Shown here in pieces: positions 1 to 7,786 of a stretch of DNA of 64,000 nucleotides (positions are counted from its first letter, which is position 1; each line of letters begins with the position of its first letter). A model generated the notes under the pieces. It worked only from the letters and a program-made list of their open reading frames with translations. It made no database searches and was not told where the DNA came from. Source of the stretch: Terriglobia bacterium (GTDB lineage Bacteria > Acidobacteriota > Terriglobia > Terriglobales > Acidobacteriaceae); contig JAIQEY010000021.1 of NCBI GenBank assembly GCA_020073565.1, positions 30,013 to 94,012 on the forward strand. Reading direction: 5' to 3'. The position numbers and the translations under genes are program-made.

Positions 1-569
1 GGGCTTTGACCCGTGCGCAACTCCGCTTCCGACGTACCCGCAGTATAGACACCGGCATCGGTTAAAGCGTAGAAGTGCACTTGCCTTGTAGCGGGAAGGG
101 GGAATGCCTTTGCCTCCGTCATCCGTTCTTGAACTTCGCCCGCGAGGGTCACGGCCCTTTTAGCTGCATTTCGAATCGGTTCCTGGCCGATGCCGCCAAT
201 AGATCCACCGCCGCTGCTCAGGTAAATGCTCGCACTGCCGTCGGACATCGCCACGACCGTCACCGTACCAGCGTCTATGCCCCAATCCATGACAACGCCC
301 CAAGGCTCAGTAAAACCGGAAGTTGGGGGGAGAGAAAACTTAGCCCGCGATCCTTCGAGCATCAGACTGCGAAGCCCCAGATAGGTCTCCCGTCCTTTGG
401 CACCAGATGGCTGATTCGCGCGCACACGGTTCCTACTGGCCCAGAGCAGAGCCAGTACAACGACTGTCACGCAGAGAATAATCAGAATTTTTGTCCAGCT
501 GATGTGCCACCACCTTTTGTCTTTCTGTTGCGGTGATTCTGCAGATCCTTGAAAACTAGCAACTAGAAG
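1..569 (-). CDS. Hypothetical membrane-anchored protein, truncated by the window edge
   Basis: The minus strand is open from 569 to the left edge. It reads a short basic N-terminus (KDKRWWHISWTK), one hydrophobic helix (ILIILCVTVVVLALLWA), then a soluble domain with blocks such as WGVVMDWGIDAGTVTVVAMSDG and HFYALTDAGVYTAG. This looks like a single-pass anchored protein with an exported domain. I do not recognise the family. There is no ATG in frame; the first GTG (470) lies inside the hydrophobic helix, so the true start is unresolved and 569 is only the limit of the open frame. An AGC-type repeat array (551-590) sits over the 5' end and may have damaged or moved the start. It follows the esterase gene on the same strand. 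Confidence 0.5.
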
Positions 570-590
570 CTAGCAACCAGCAACTAGAAG
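551..590. repeat. CTAGCAACTAG-type repeat array
   Basis: Repeated CTAGCAACTAG / AAGCTAGCAAC units fill the junction between the esterase gene and the truncated membrane-protein gene. It belongs to the same degenerate family seen at 9763, 10314, 28917, 29811, 33776, 34245, 39150 and 44931. Confidence 0.6.
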
Positions 591-1294
591 TACTTCCCCG
601 CCATCCGCTGCCATAACGGCCAGTCGTGCTTGCTGTTGTCGTTCCAGATATCGAGCCAGTGCGGAATCGCCCGCGCGTGCAGTATGCCTGCCATTTTCAC
701 GTTAGCATCCAGACACATGTCCCAGTCCGAGGAGCCGAGCACGATCTTCATCTGCCGGTAGCGGCTTAGAAACCATTCGTCGCCGATGCGCGGCAGGTAA
801 TCCGGAGGGTTATTGAAGTAGCAATTATCGTCGTAATACCCATCCAAAAAACTCTTGATATCGAACGAGCCGCTCATGGTCACGCACGCGGACACCAGAT
901 CGGGATGCTTCATCGAAAAATTGAGCGCGTGATAGCCGCCGAAACTGCATCCTGTGACGACAATCTGCGGAGCCCAGTTCTTCCATTTCAAGAAGGGGAG
1001 GAATTCATGCAGCACGTACCGCTCGTACTGCACATGCCGCCAGATACGCGCCCCCGGATGAACGCCCTTGTTATACCAACTTTCGCCGTCGACGCCGTCC
1101 ACGCAGAACACCTGCAACTGCCCGGCGTCAATCTTGCCTGCCAGAGCACGAATCATACCCGAGTCTTCATATTCGAAGAATCGTCCCATCGACGTTGGAA
1201 ACACCAGCATCGACTGCCCCGCGTGTCCAAAGACCAGCGCTTCCATGTCGCGCTGCAGTTCGCGGCTATAGCTCTTGTGGTATTCGCGGTTCAT
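584..1294 (-). CDS. Alpha/beta-hydrolase esterase-like protein
   Basis: About 236 residues of alpha/beta-hydrolase fold. The nucleophile elbow GCSFGG is visible mid-protein, followed by an acid region SSDWDMCLD and a C-terminal histidine in NSKHDWPLW, which gives a plausible Ser-Asp-His triad. It resembles the putative esterase family (COG4947-like) that contains esterase-D/antigen-85-type enzymes; the substrate cannot be named. The frame is open further upstream to 1384, but that extension (GKLDARICRAWQTS and so on) looks non-coding, so the ATG at 1294 (MNREYHKSYS) is preferred. No signal peptide is visible, so it is probably cytoplasmic. It is divergent from the monooxygenase gene at 1445. 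Confidence 0.78.
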   Translation of the reverse strand: MNREYHKSYSRELQRDMEALVFGHAGQSMLVFPTSMGRFFEYEDSGMIRALAGKIDAGQLQVFCVDGVDGESWYNKGVHPGARIWRHVQYERYVLHEFLPFLKWKNWAPQIVVTGCSFGGYHALNFSMKHPDLVSACVTMSGSFDIKSFLDGYYDDNCYFNNPPDYLPRIGDEWFLSRYRQMKIVLGSSDWDMCLDANVKMAGILHARAIPHWLDIWNDNSKHDWPLWQRMAGKYF

Positions 1295-1444
1295 GTGCGC
1301 CGAAATTGTAACCGATGTCTGCCAAGCGCGGCATATTCGCGCATCCAGTTTCCCGCTGCGGAATGGCGGCCTTGGCACCTCCACCGGACAACCCCGGCCG
1401 CGTACAATAGCACGACTAAGAGCTGTCTATGGTAGCTGCTCTCC

Positions 1445-1762
1445 ATGCCCCAAAACTATCTCGCCATTTGGGAATTTGAGATCAACCCCAAGTCGCGCGC
1501 GCAGTTTGAGGAAATCTACGGACCGGACGGAGCATGGGCCCGCCTGTTCCGCCAAAGTCCGGACTATCGCGGAACGAAACTCATCCGCGACCTCACTCAC
1601 CCCGGACGCTATCTCACGCTCGACTCCTGGTTGTCTCGCGAAGCCTTCCATACCTTCAAGCAAGTGCACGCCGCCGAGTACGCAATGTTGGACAAGCAAT
1701 GCGAAAGCCTGACTGAGCACGAAGAGATGGTAGGCGAATTTGAAGAAGCGCCTGCCAAGTAG
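1445..1762 (+). CDS. Antibiotic biosynthesis monooxygenase (ABM) domain protein
   Basis: A 105-residue single-domain protein with the dimeric alpha/beta-barrel pattern of the ABM superfamily: an N-terminal strand YLAIWEFEI, a helix with SRAQFEEIYG, a central strand RYLTLDSWLSREAFHTF and a C-terminal acidic tail. Small proteins of this fold act as cofactor-free monooxygenases, heme-degrading enzymes or stress proteins; none of those specific roles can be assigned here. It lies upstream of an alcohol dehydrogenase on the same strand with a hairpin-bearing gap of 66 bp, so co-transcription is possible. Confidence 0.7.
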   Translation: MPQNYLAIWEFEINPKSRAQFEEIYGPDGAWARLFRQSPDYRGTKLIRDLTHPGRYLTLDSWLSREAFHTFKQVHAAEYAMLDKQCESLTEHEEMVGEFEEAPAK

Positions 1763-1763
1763 C

Positions 1764-1801
1764 GCCGGCACCTTGCCGGCTGTCGTGAGGGCAACTTGCC
1801 C
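1764..1801. repeat. Two small hairpins (GCCGGCA-type)
   Basis: Two consecutive stem-loops, GCCGGCA/TGCCGGC at 1764-1780 and GGGCAA/TTGCCC at about 1790-1801, lie between the ABM gene and the alcohol dehydrogenase. They resemble the 26-bp GTGTGGCGCGGGC hairpin family in layout (GC stem around CCT or ACT), but the sequence is too short to prove membership. Confidence 0.35.
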
Positions 1802-1828
1802 GTGGGGGTCTCACCTAAAATAGGTTCC

Positions 1829-2827
1829 ATGCGCGCCTTAATTCTTGAGCACGCGCGACCGGTCGAAGAGAATCCTCTGCGCGAGGCCGACCTGCCAATC
1901 CCGACGCCCGGTCCTGGCGAGGTACGGGTCAGAGTACGCACCTGCGGCCTCTGCCACACGGATCTGCACACCGTCGAAGGCGAACTCCCCCCGCACAAAC
2001 GCCCGGTTGTGCCTGGCCACCAGATCGTGGGGACGATCGACGCCCTCGGCGCCGCTGCGACCTCGCACAAAGAAGGTGATCGCGTCGGAGTGCCCTGGCT
2101 GCACTCCGCCGACGGTACCTGCGAATTCTGCCGCGGCGGACTGGAAAACCTCTGTCCCAACGCCCGTTTCACCGGCTACGACGCCGACGGGGGCTACGCC
2201 GAATACGCGGTCGCTCCCGCCGATTTCTGCTATCCCATCCCGGCCATCTTTTCTGACGAAAACGCCGCTCCGCTGCTTTGCGCCGGTATCATCGGATATC
2301 GCTCCTACCGCCTTGCCGCTGTCCGCCCCGGCGAGAATCTCGGGCTCTATGGCTTCGGAGCCTCGGCGCACTTGGTGATCCAATTGGCGCGACACGAGAA
2401 ATGCAATGTCTTCGTCTTCACCCGCAACGAGGCCCATCGTGCGCTCGCGCGCGAACTAGGCGCGGTCTGGACGGGCAGCGCCGAAGACACTCCGCCCGAA
2501 CCGCTTCATGCCGCGATTATCTTCGCGCCCGCCGGAAGCCTTGTGCCACAAGCCCTGGACGTGCTGCGCAAGGCCGGAAGGTTGGTGCTGGCCGGAATCA
2601 CCATGTCCCAGATTCCCGCCCTTGACTACTCGCTCCTCTACGATGAGAAAGTGATTCGCAGCGTCGCCAACAGCACCCGACAGGATGCGCGCGAGTTCCT
2701 CACCCTCGCCGGCGAAGTTCCGCTGAAGACGGAAGTCCAGCTTTTCGACCTCAGCCAGGCCAACCGGGCCTTACAGGCGCTGAAGAAAAGTGAGATTCGT
2801 GGGGCCGGTGTGCTGCTCGTTTCGTGA
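1829..2827 (+). CDS. Zinc-dependent alcohol dehydrogenase family protein
   Basis: Medium-chain dehydrogenase of about 332 residues that would oxidise alcohols or reduce aldehydes with NAD(P)H. Catalytic zinc ligands C39 and H64 are in TCGLCHTD and PGHQIVG. The structural zinc loop runs DGTCEFCRGGLENLC. The usual first cysteine of that four-cysteine loop is replaced by Asp (D95), leaving C98, C101 and C109. The cofactor loop YGFGASAH is typical of the adh_fam_2 subgroup (TIGR02822). The ATG at 1829 (MRALILEHAR) is chosen because it matches the family's N-terminus; a TTG at 1796 would add an atypical 11 residues. The C-terminus is complete. Confidence 0.85.
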   Translation: MRALILEHARPVEENPLREADLPIPTPGPGEVRVRVRTCGLCHTDLHTVEGELPPHKRPVVPGHQIVGTIDALGAAATSHKEGDRVGVPWLHSADGTCEFCRGGLENLCPNARFTGYDADGGYAEYAVAPADFCYPIPAIFSDENAAPLLCAGIIGYRSYRLAAVRPGENLGLYGFGASAHLVIQLARHEKCNVFVFTRNEAHRALARELGAVWTGSAEDTPPEPLHAAIIFAPAGSLVPQALDVLRKAGRLVLAGITMSQIPALDYSLLYDEKVIRSVANSTRQDAREFLTLAGEVPLKTEVQLFDLSQANRALQALKKSEIRGAGVLLVS

Positions 2828-2868
2828 TCGGTGAACGCCACCGGGAACAAGGTGCTCCCCGCACCCCG

Positions 2869-5808
2869 TTAGTTGTCAGCGGACGGCGGACGCCGGCCAA
2901 TCCTCATCTGCTTCAGTTTCGATTGCAGCGTTGTCCGCTTCAGTCCCAACCGTGCCGCGGCTCCTTTCGGCCCGCCAATCCGCCCACGGCTTGCCTGCAG
3001 CGCCCGTAGGATATGCTCGCGTTCCGCCGCCTCCAATGTGTTGTCCAGACCAACCTCGGAGGCAGGCTTCAACTCGCTCAGGGGCGCCACCAGCACTGAA
3101 CCGCGCGTCAGAATCACCGAGCGCTCGACAAAATTCTCCAGTTCCCGAACATTTCCCGGCCAGTTCCACCGCATCAATGCGTCAATCGTCTTCTTGGGAA
3201 TACTCGTAACCTTCTTGTTCATGCGCTTAGCGCACTTCTGCACGAAATGCTCGACCAGCAGGCGGATGTCCTCCTGCCGTTCGCGCAGCGGCGGCACTCG
3301 CACGGGAAAGACATTCAAGCGGTAATATAGATCGCTGCGAAACTCGCTCTTCCTGACACTCTCCGCCAAGTCCCGGTTGGTGGCCGCAATCAAACGGAAA
3401 TCTACTTTCAACGTCTGGGTTCCGCCCAGCCGCTCAAACTCCTGATCCTGCAAAACCCGCAACAGCTTCGGCTGTAGGGCCAGCGGAATCTCGCCGATCT
3501 CGTCCAGAAACAGCGTTCCCTTGTCGGCCAACTCCAGGCGGCCGGCTTTCTTGTTGATCGCCCCGGTAAACGCGCCCTTCTCGTACCCGAACAACTCGCT
3601 TTCCAGCAGCCCGGAGGGAATCGCAGCGCAGTTCATCTTGATAAAACTGTTGCCTGCACGCCGGCTCAATCGGTGCAACGCGCGCGCTACCAGTTCCTTG
3701 CCTGTTCCGGTCTCACCCAACAGCAATACAGTCGCGTCGCTGCCCGCCACCTTCCCGACTTGCTCCATCACTTCCTTAAGGGCCGCACTCCGTCCGACGA
3801 TCTCCTCGAACCCAAGCTCGGTGTCGATCTCCTGCTCCAGATAGCACTTTTCTTCCGCCAGTTTCTCCTTGGCCTGCCGCAGATCTTCGGTGGTCTGCTG
3901 CAGCTGGGTTATGTCCATGCACGCCGAACTCACGCCCACCACCATGCCCGCCGCATCTCGAAGGGGCTCGACGGTCAGATCGCAATGCGAGATCTCGCCG
4001 TAACCGCTGAGAGTCATCACCTCCCGTTTCCCTTCGCCCGTCTCCAACACAGCCTGCTTGAGCATCTTCATCCGCGCGGCCGTCTCTGGTCCGAAGACGT
4101 CTTCGTCGGCCTTCCCCAAGAAGTCCTGTTCGGCCCATCCGCCCGACAGATTGTCCGCCCACGTGTAGCGGAGATCGCGGTCCTGGTTGAAGACTCTGAT
4201 CGGCGCGCTCTTGAGCGCGAGCCGGAGCCGTTCTTCGCTCGTCCGCAGGGCTTCCTCCGCTCGTTTGCGCTCGGTAGTGTCGAAGTCCACACCCAGGACC
4301 CGCACGGGGATTCCGCCGTCGTCTTTGAACACCCTCCACCGCCCCGCAATCCAATGCTCTGACCCATCGGGCCAGATCACGCGCCACTCCCCCTCCGCAT
4401 CGCCTTTTTGAATCGATTGTTCGACCAATCGCGCAACGTACGGCCGGTCCTCTTCGTGCACCAGCTCCAGGAAGGCCTCGATCGATCTCGGAGAACCTCG
4501 CGGCGGCAAGCCAAACAGCGCCTCCATCTTGGGCGTCCAGTGAATCTCGCCGGTCTGGAGATTGCGCTCGAACGTACCGATCTTGGCCACTTCCTGTGCC
4601 AATCGCAGCCGCTCCTCGCTGGCCCGCAGGTCCTGTTCCGCCCGCTTGCGTTCGGTGACGTCCTGCAAAACGCAAGCCACGCGCTCGATCTGGCCTTGTT
4701 CCTCAATCGGAAAGTACGAAATCAATAGATCTCTTTCGCCGAGTTCCCGGTAGTTGTACTTCATCTCGTAGCAGACGATTTTTCCGCGAAATGATTCATC
4801 CAACTTTTCTTTAATCACCGTCTCAAAGACATCCCGGTCAATGATCTCTGCGATGTGGCGGCCGATCAGTTGCTCCCTTTCAAGGCCCCGGTATTTCAGG
4901 AAGGCGCGATTGGCAATTACGTACCGGTAGTCCCAGTCCACCACCGTAATCATCTCCGCCAACCCTTCCAGGGCTTTTTCGTACTGGCGCAGCCGTTCCT
5001 CTGCCCGCTTCCGCTGGGTGATGTCGCGGATCGTGCTGGTCACCCGCAATCCTTCCACGGTCTGCAGTGGACTCAAACTGATCTCGACGGCAAACTCGTG
5101 CCCATCCTTATGTAACCCGAGGAACTCCCGCCCATTCCCGATCCGCATATGATGCGGTGCGCGGAGAAAGCCGCTGCGCAGTTCGCGGTGTCTTTCCCGC
5201 AACCGGTCCGGCACGAGCATCTCGATTCTCTGCCCGAGTAGCTCTTCCCTCGAGTAACCAAACATTCCTTCGACCTGGGCGTTCGCGAGCACGATGCGCG
5301 CCTCCGCGTCGACCACCAGCATGGCGTCCTGCGCAGCCTCCAGCAATCCTCGAAACTTCGCCTCCGCCTGTCTCTGCTCGGTCACATCGTGGGCAAGGCC
5401 GAGGACAACCGGCGCCACCACCCCTGCGGTTCGCAAAGTGTTGTGAAACTCCCAGATCCGCCGCTGCCCCGACCGCCCCACCACGGTCATCAACCCGTGC
5501 ATTTCGCCGTCACGCTCGATCTGCCGGAGGTACAAATCGAATTGGTCGCGGAATCCGGGCGCAATCATCTCCCGCATCGGAATCTGCAATATTTCTTCAA
5601 CGCTGTAGCCCAGCATGCGCGCGGGCACGGGATTCACGGAAAGCAGACGCCCCTGCAAATCGTGAACGCACAGCAAATCGCGGCTATGGTCCACCAGTTC
5701 GCGATACCAGTCGTGATTGTTTTTCTGGAGGGCCCACTGAATCGGGTCCCGCTCGATTTGAGTCTGCTCAGGAAGAGGGCCCTTATCTTGCGCGAAGTTC
5801 GAACTCAT
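2869..5808 (-). CDS. Sigma-54-dependent transcriptional activator with five PAS domains
   Basis: A 979-residue regulator. PAS-type sensor domains lie at roughly 30-145, 150-270, 275-390, 395-515 and 520-635, each ending in a DITQRKRAE- or DVTERKRAE-like signature. An AAA+ sigma-54 activator domain follows, with Walker A GETGTGKE at about 698, GAFTGA at 745-750 and Walker B LFLDEIGE at 766. A Fis-type helix-turn-helix occupies about 925-971 (AARLGLKRTTLQSKLKQM). The intact GAFTGA loop means it should contact sigma-54 and activate transcription. There is no receiver domain, so PAS-sensed ligands or redox state are the likely input. The ATG at 5808 has a GGAG five bases upstream; the longer open frame to 5889 lacks such support. 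Targets are not evident nearby. Confidence 0.92.
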   Translation of the reverse strand: MSSNFAQDKGPLPEQTQIERDPIQWALQKNNHDWYRELVDHSRDLLCVHDLQGRLLSVNPVPARMLGYSVEEILQIPMREMIAPGFRDQFDLYLRQIERDGEMHGLMTVVGRSGQRRIWEFHNTLRTAGVVAPVVLGLAHDVTEQRQAEAKFRGLLEAAQDAMLVVDAEARIVLANAQVEGMFGYSREELLGQRIEMLVPDRLRERHRELRSGFLRAPHHMRIGNGREFLGLHKDGHEFAVEISLSPLQTVEGLRVTSTIRDITQRKRAEERLRQYEKALEGLAEMITVVDWDYRYVIANRAFLKYRGLEREQLIGRHIAEIIDRDVFETVIKEKLDESFRGKIVCYEMKYNYRELGERDLLISYFPIEEQGQIERVACVLQDVTERKRAEQDLRASEERLRLAQEVAKIGTFERNLQTGEIHWTPKMEALFGLPPRGSPRSIEAFLELVHEEDRPYVARLVEQSIQKGDAEGEWRVIWPDGSEHWIAGRWRVFKDDGGIPVRVLGVDFDTTERKRAEEALRTSEERLRLALKSAPIRVFNQDRDLRYTWADNLSGGWAEQDFLGKADEDVFGPETAARMKMLKQAVLETGEGKREVMTLSGYGEISHCDLTVEPLRDAAGMVVGVSSACMDITQLQQTTEDLRQAKEKLAEEKCYLEQEIDTELGFEEIVGRSAALKEVMEQVGKVAGSDATVLLLGETGTGKELVARALHRLSRRAGNSFIKMNCAAIPSGLLESELFGYEKGAFTGAINKKAGRLELADKGTLFLDEIGEIPLALQPKLLRVLQDQEFERLGGTQTLKVDFRLIAATNRDLAESVRKSEFRSDLYYRLNVFPVRVPPLRERQEDIRLLVEHFVQKCAKRMNKKVTSIPKKTIDALMRWNWPGNVRELENFVERSVILTRGSVLVAPLSELKPASEVGLDNTLEAAEREHILRALQASRGRIGGPKGAAARLGLKRTTLQSKLKQMRIGRRPPSADN

Positions 5809-6166
5809 ACTTACTCCAACTGCCGGAACGGGCGGTCCGGATCTTGCCCCGGCGGAAGGTCTCGAGCCCGGAGAACCTCCGCGAGACAAATCTTACTTAG
5901 CGCCCACCAGCATCAAAATATAATCCAGCATTACTTGGCCGATCAAAATGTCTTTCTGTATTTCTTGGTATCGTTGACTTTGTATCCATGGTCATAAGGG
6001 ACGCCCGTCCTGTGTGCGTAGTGTAGCAGAGTCCTGTCTCAATCTTCACCAACTTATCGGTTCCTTTAAATAACTCTCACTGTAGGTGAATCTGCATATT
6101 GGGTATGCTTGGGTACTTCCTGGTGTGAGTGAACATCTCTCCGGCCCTTCTCGTCCCAATTCAACC
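5809..6166. other. Intergenic region between PAS activator and GH32 gene
   Basis: 358 bp with no credible gene. It carries the leader and candidate promoter of the PAS activator (minus strand). The part next to the GH32 stop (about 6000-6166) shows no clear terminator. Confidence 0.5.
5917..5946 (-). promoter_or_regulatory. Candidate sigma-70-type promoter for the PAS activator
   Basis: On the minus strand TTGATC (5941-5946) and TATATT (5917-5922) are separated by 18 bp, about 110 bp upstream of the activator's ATG. The match is moderate and was judged by eye. Confidence 0.35.
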
Positions 6167-7690
6167 TCAGGTGGTCAGCCGGTCCCTGGAGATCGGTTTG
6201 ATCGGCCAGAGAGCAAACGAGCGGAGAGACGACGCACTCGACATTGAGATGCACAGCGCTTCCGGCACTGCAGTGTAGATGCGTTCGGTAATCGTGGTAG
6301 TACGGTTGACGAAGATTTCGAGGACGGACGCATCCACAAAGGCTTGGAGGTGGAGCGCTTCGTCTTTCGGCGTGCTGACCGTGGCGTGTGTGTTGTTGAC
6401 TCTAAGTTCACCGCCGTTGGCAGCGGGATGGTAGGCAATTTCGGCGAAGGGGGCCCCGGTTTCGGATTTCAGGTCGACAGTGAACGGCCGGTCGGGCGCG
6501 CACTCGACATACAGTTCTGCCGCAAGATCATGAATCCGCATTGCATCCAACTTCTCCTTCGCATCGGCTTCGGCTCCGCGAACTCTGGCCGGGGCGCCGC
6601 GCAGCTTCTCGATCACAGGTGCGGGAACCATCTCGAGCTGGCCATCGCTGTCCAGCGAGAGCACTCGCGGCAAGCTCATCACGCCGGCCCACCCGGCAGC
6701 ACGGTGCTCCGCTTCGGGACGGCGCTCGGGAATCCATCCCCAGAGCACGCGGTTGCCGTCGCGATCGAGCATGCTGCGCTCGGCATAGTAAGCGCCGTGA
6801 TCGACGACACCCTCTCTCTCCGCAGTGAGGTGTTTGCCGTCGTAGTGGCCGGACTTCCACAACACCTTTCCCATGGTGGAAATGAGTAACACATGGCGGT
6901 CGCCAAGCGGGAAGAAGTCGGGGCACTCCCACATATCGCCGGTATCAACCGGGTTCGTTCCAGTCTGGCCAGTGCTACGGCCTTCGACGAGAGGATTGAG
7001 GTAAGTCCATTGGCGGAGATCGGGAGAGCTGTAAAGAAAAACGGCGCCACCCTTGCCGGCGAAACCGGAGCCTACCGCCATACGCCACCCGTTGCCTTCC
7101 CGCCAGACGCAGGGATCACGGAATCCGGTAACTGCAAGCCCGGCAGGAGGACGGGCGAGGATCGGATCGGCCAACTTTTGCCACGTCCGGAGATGGGCGT
7201 CGTGGGAGTGGGCGAGGCACTGTACTTCGCGCCATGTGTGCTGACCGTCCTTTAGTGTCGCGTTAGCGGGCGTGTCGGGCGGCAGGACTCCCGTATAGAT
7301 CGCGGCAGGAATGGCGCCGTCGAGCACGATGCAGCCACTAAAGACGCCGTCGCGATCCCAGCCGTTGGGGGTGGGCGCGATGGCCACGGGTTCGTGCTTC
7401 CAGTGGATCATGTCGGGACTGCTGGAATGGGCCCAGTGCATGTTCCCCCAGACCGAAGCATTGGGGTTGTACTGGAAAAACATGTGATAGCGGCCTTTAT
7501 GAAAAATAGGGCCGTTCGGATCGTTCATCCAGTTGGCGGCCGGCATCAGGTGATATTGCGGGCGCAGAAGATCGTGGGCCAGACGAACGCGAAGACCGGT
7601 GGAGTTTGAGGCGCGCACGCTCGCCGGCAACATGGTGGCGGCAGCTGCCATCCCGGATTGCATTAGAAATGTGCGGCGCGACATTTTCAT
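6167..7690 (-). CDS. Glycoside hydrolase family 32 beta-fructosidase, Tat-exported
   Basis: About 507 residues. The N-terminus MKMSRRTFLMQSG followed by an Ala-rich stretch is a twin-arginine signal, so the enzyme is exported folded. The three GH32 catalytic signatures are present: WMNDPNG near residue 54 (nucleophile Asp), FRDP near 190 and WECPDFF near 254 (acid/base Glu). A C-terminal beta-sandwich (LHLQAFVDASVLEIFVN) ends the protein. It should hydrolyse fructosyl linkages in sucrose, levan or inulin; which of these cannot be read from sequence. ATG 7690 is chosen because AGGGGA lies six bases upstream; two other ATGs lie within six residues of it. Divergent from mutL. Confidence 0.9.
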   Translation of the reverse strand: MKMSRRTFLMQSGMAAAATMLPASVRASNSTGLRVRLAHDLLRPQYHLMPAANWMNDPNGPIFHKGRYHMFFQYNPNASVWGNMHWAHSSSPDMIHWKHEPVAIAPTPNGWDRDGVFSGCIVLDGAIPAAIYTGVLPPDTPANATLKDGQHTWREVQCLAHSHDAHLRTWQKLADPILARPPAGLAVTGFRDPCVWREGNGWRMAVGSGFAGKGGAVFLYSSPDLRQWTYLNPLVEGRSTGQTGTNPVDTGDMWECPDFFPLGDRHVLLISTMGKVLWKSGHYDGKHLTAEREGVVDHGAYYAERSMLDRDGNRVLWGWIPERRPEAEHRAAGWAGVMSLPRVLSLDSDGQLEMVPAPVIEKLRGAPARVRGAEADAKEKLDAMRIHDLAAELYVECAPDRPFTVDLKSETGAPFAEIAYHPAANGGELRVNNTHATVSTPKDEALHLQAFVDASVLEIFVNRTTTITERIYTAVPEALCISMSSASSLRSFALWPIKPISRDRLTT

Positions 7691-7761
7691 CACCATTCCC
7701 CTGCTCGTATGGAAGAGGTAGCATACCCGACGCAACTTTACGTTCCCAGTTCTGATCTGTC

Positions 7762-7784
7762 ACACTGACCACTGACCACTGATC
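7762..7784. repeat. Short CACTGAC tandem repeat before mutL
   Basis: A 7-bp unit ACTGACC is repeated about three times directly upstream of the mutL ATG at 7787. It is too short to assign a function. Confidence 0.4.
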
Positions 7785-7786
7785 TC

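Noticed and set aside
75..536. Rightward 153-codon open frame at the left end
   Set aside because: It is antisense to the better-supported leftward membrane-protein frame, which has a clear helix and protein-like composition.
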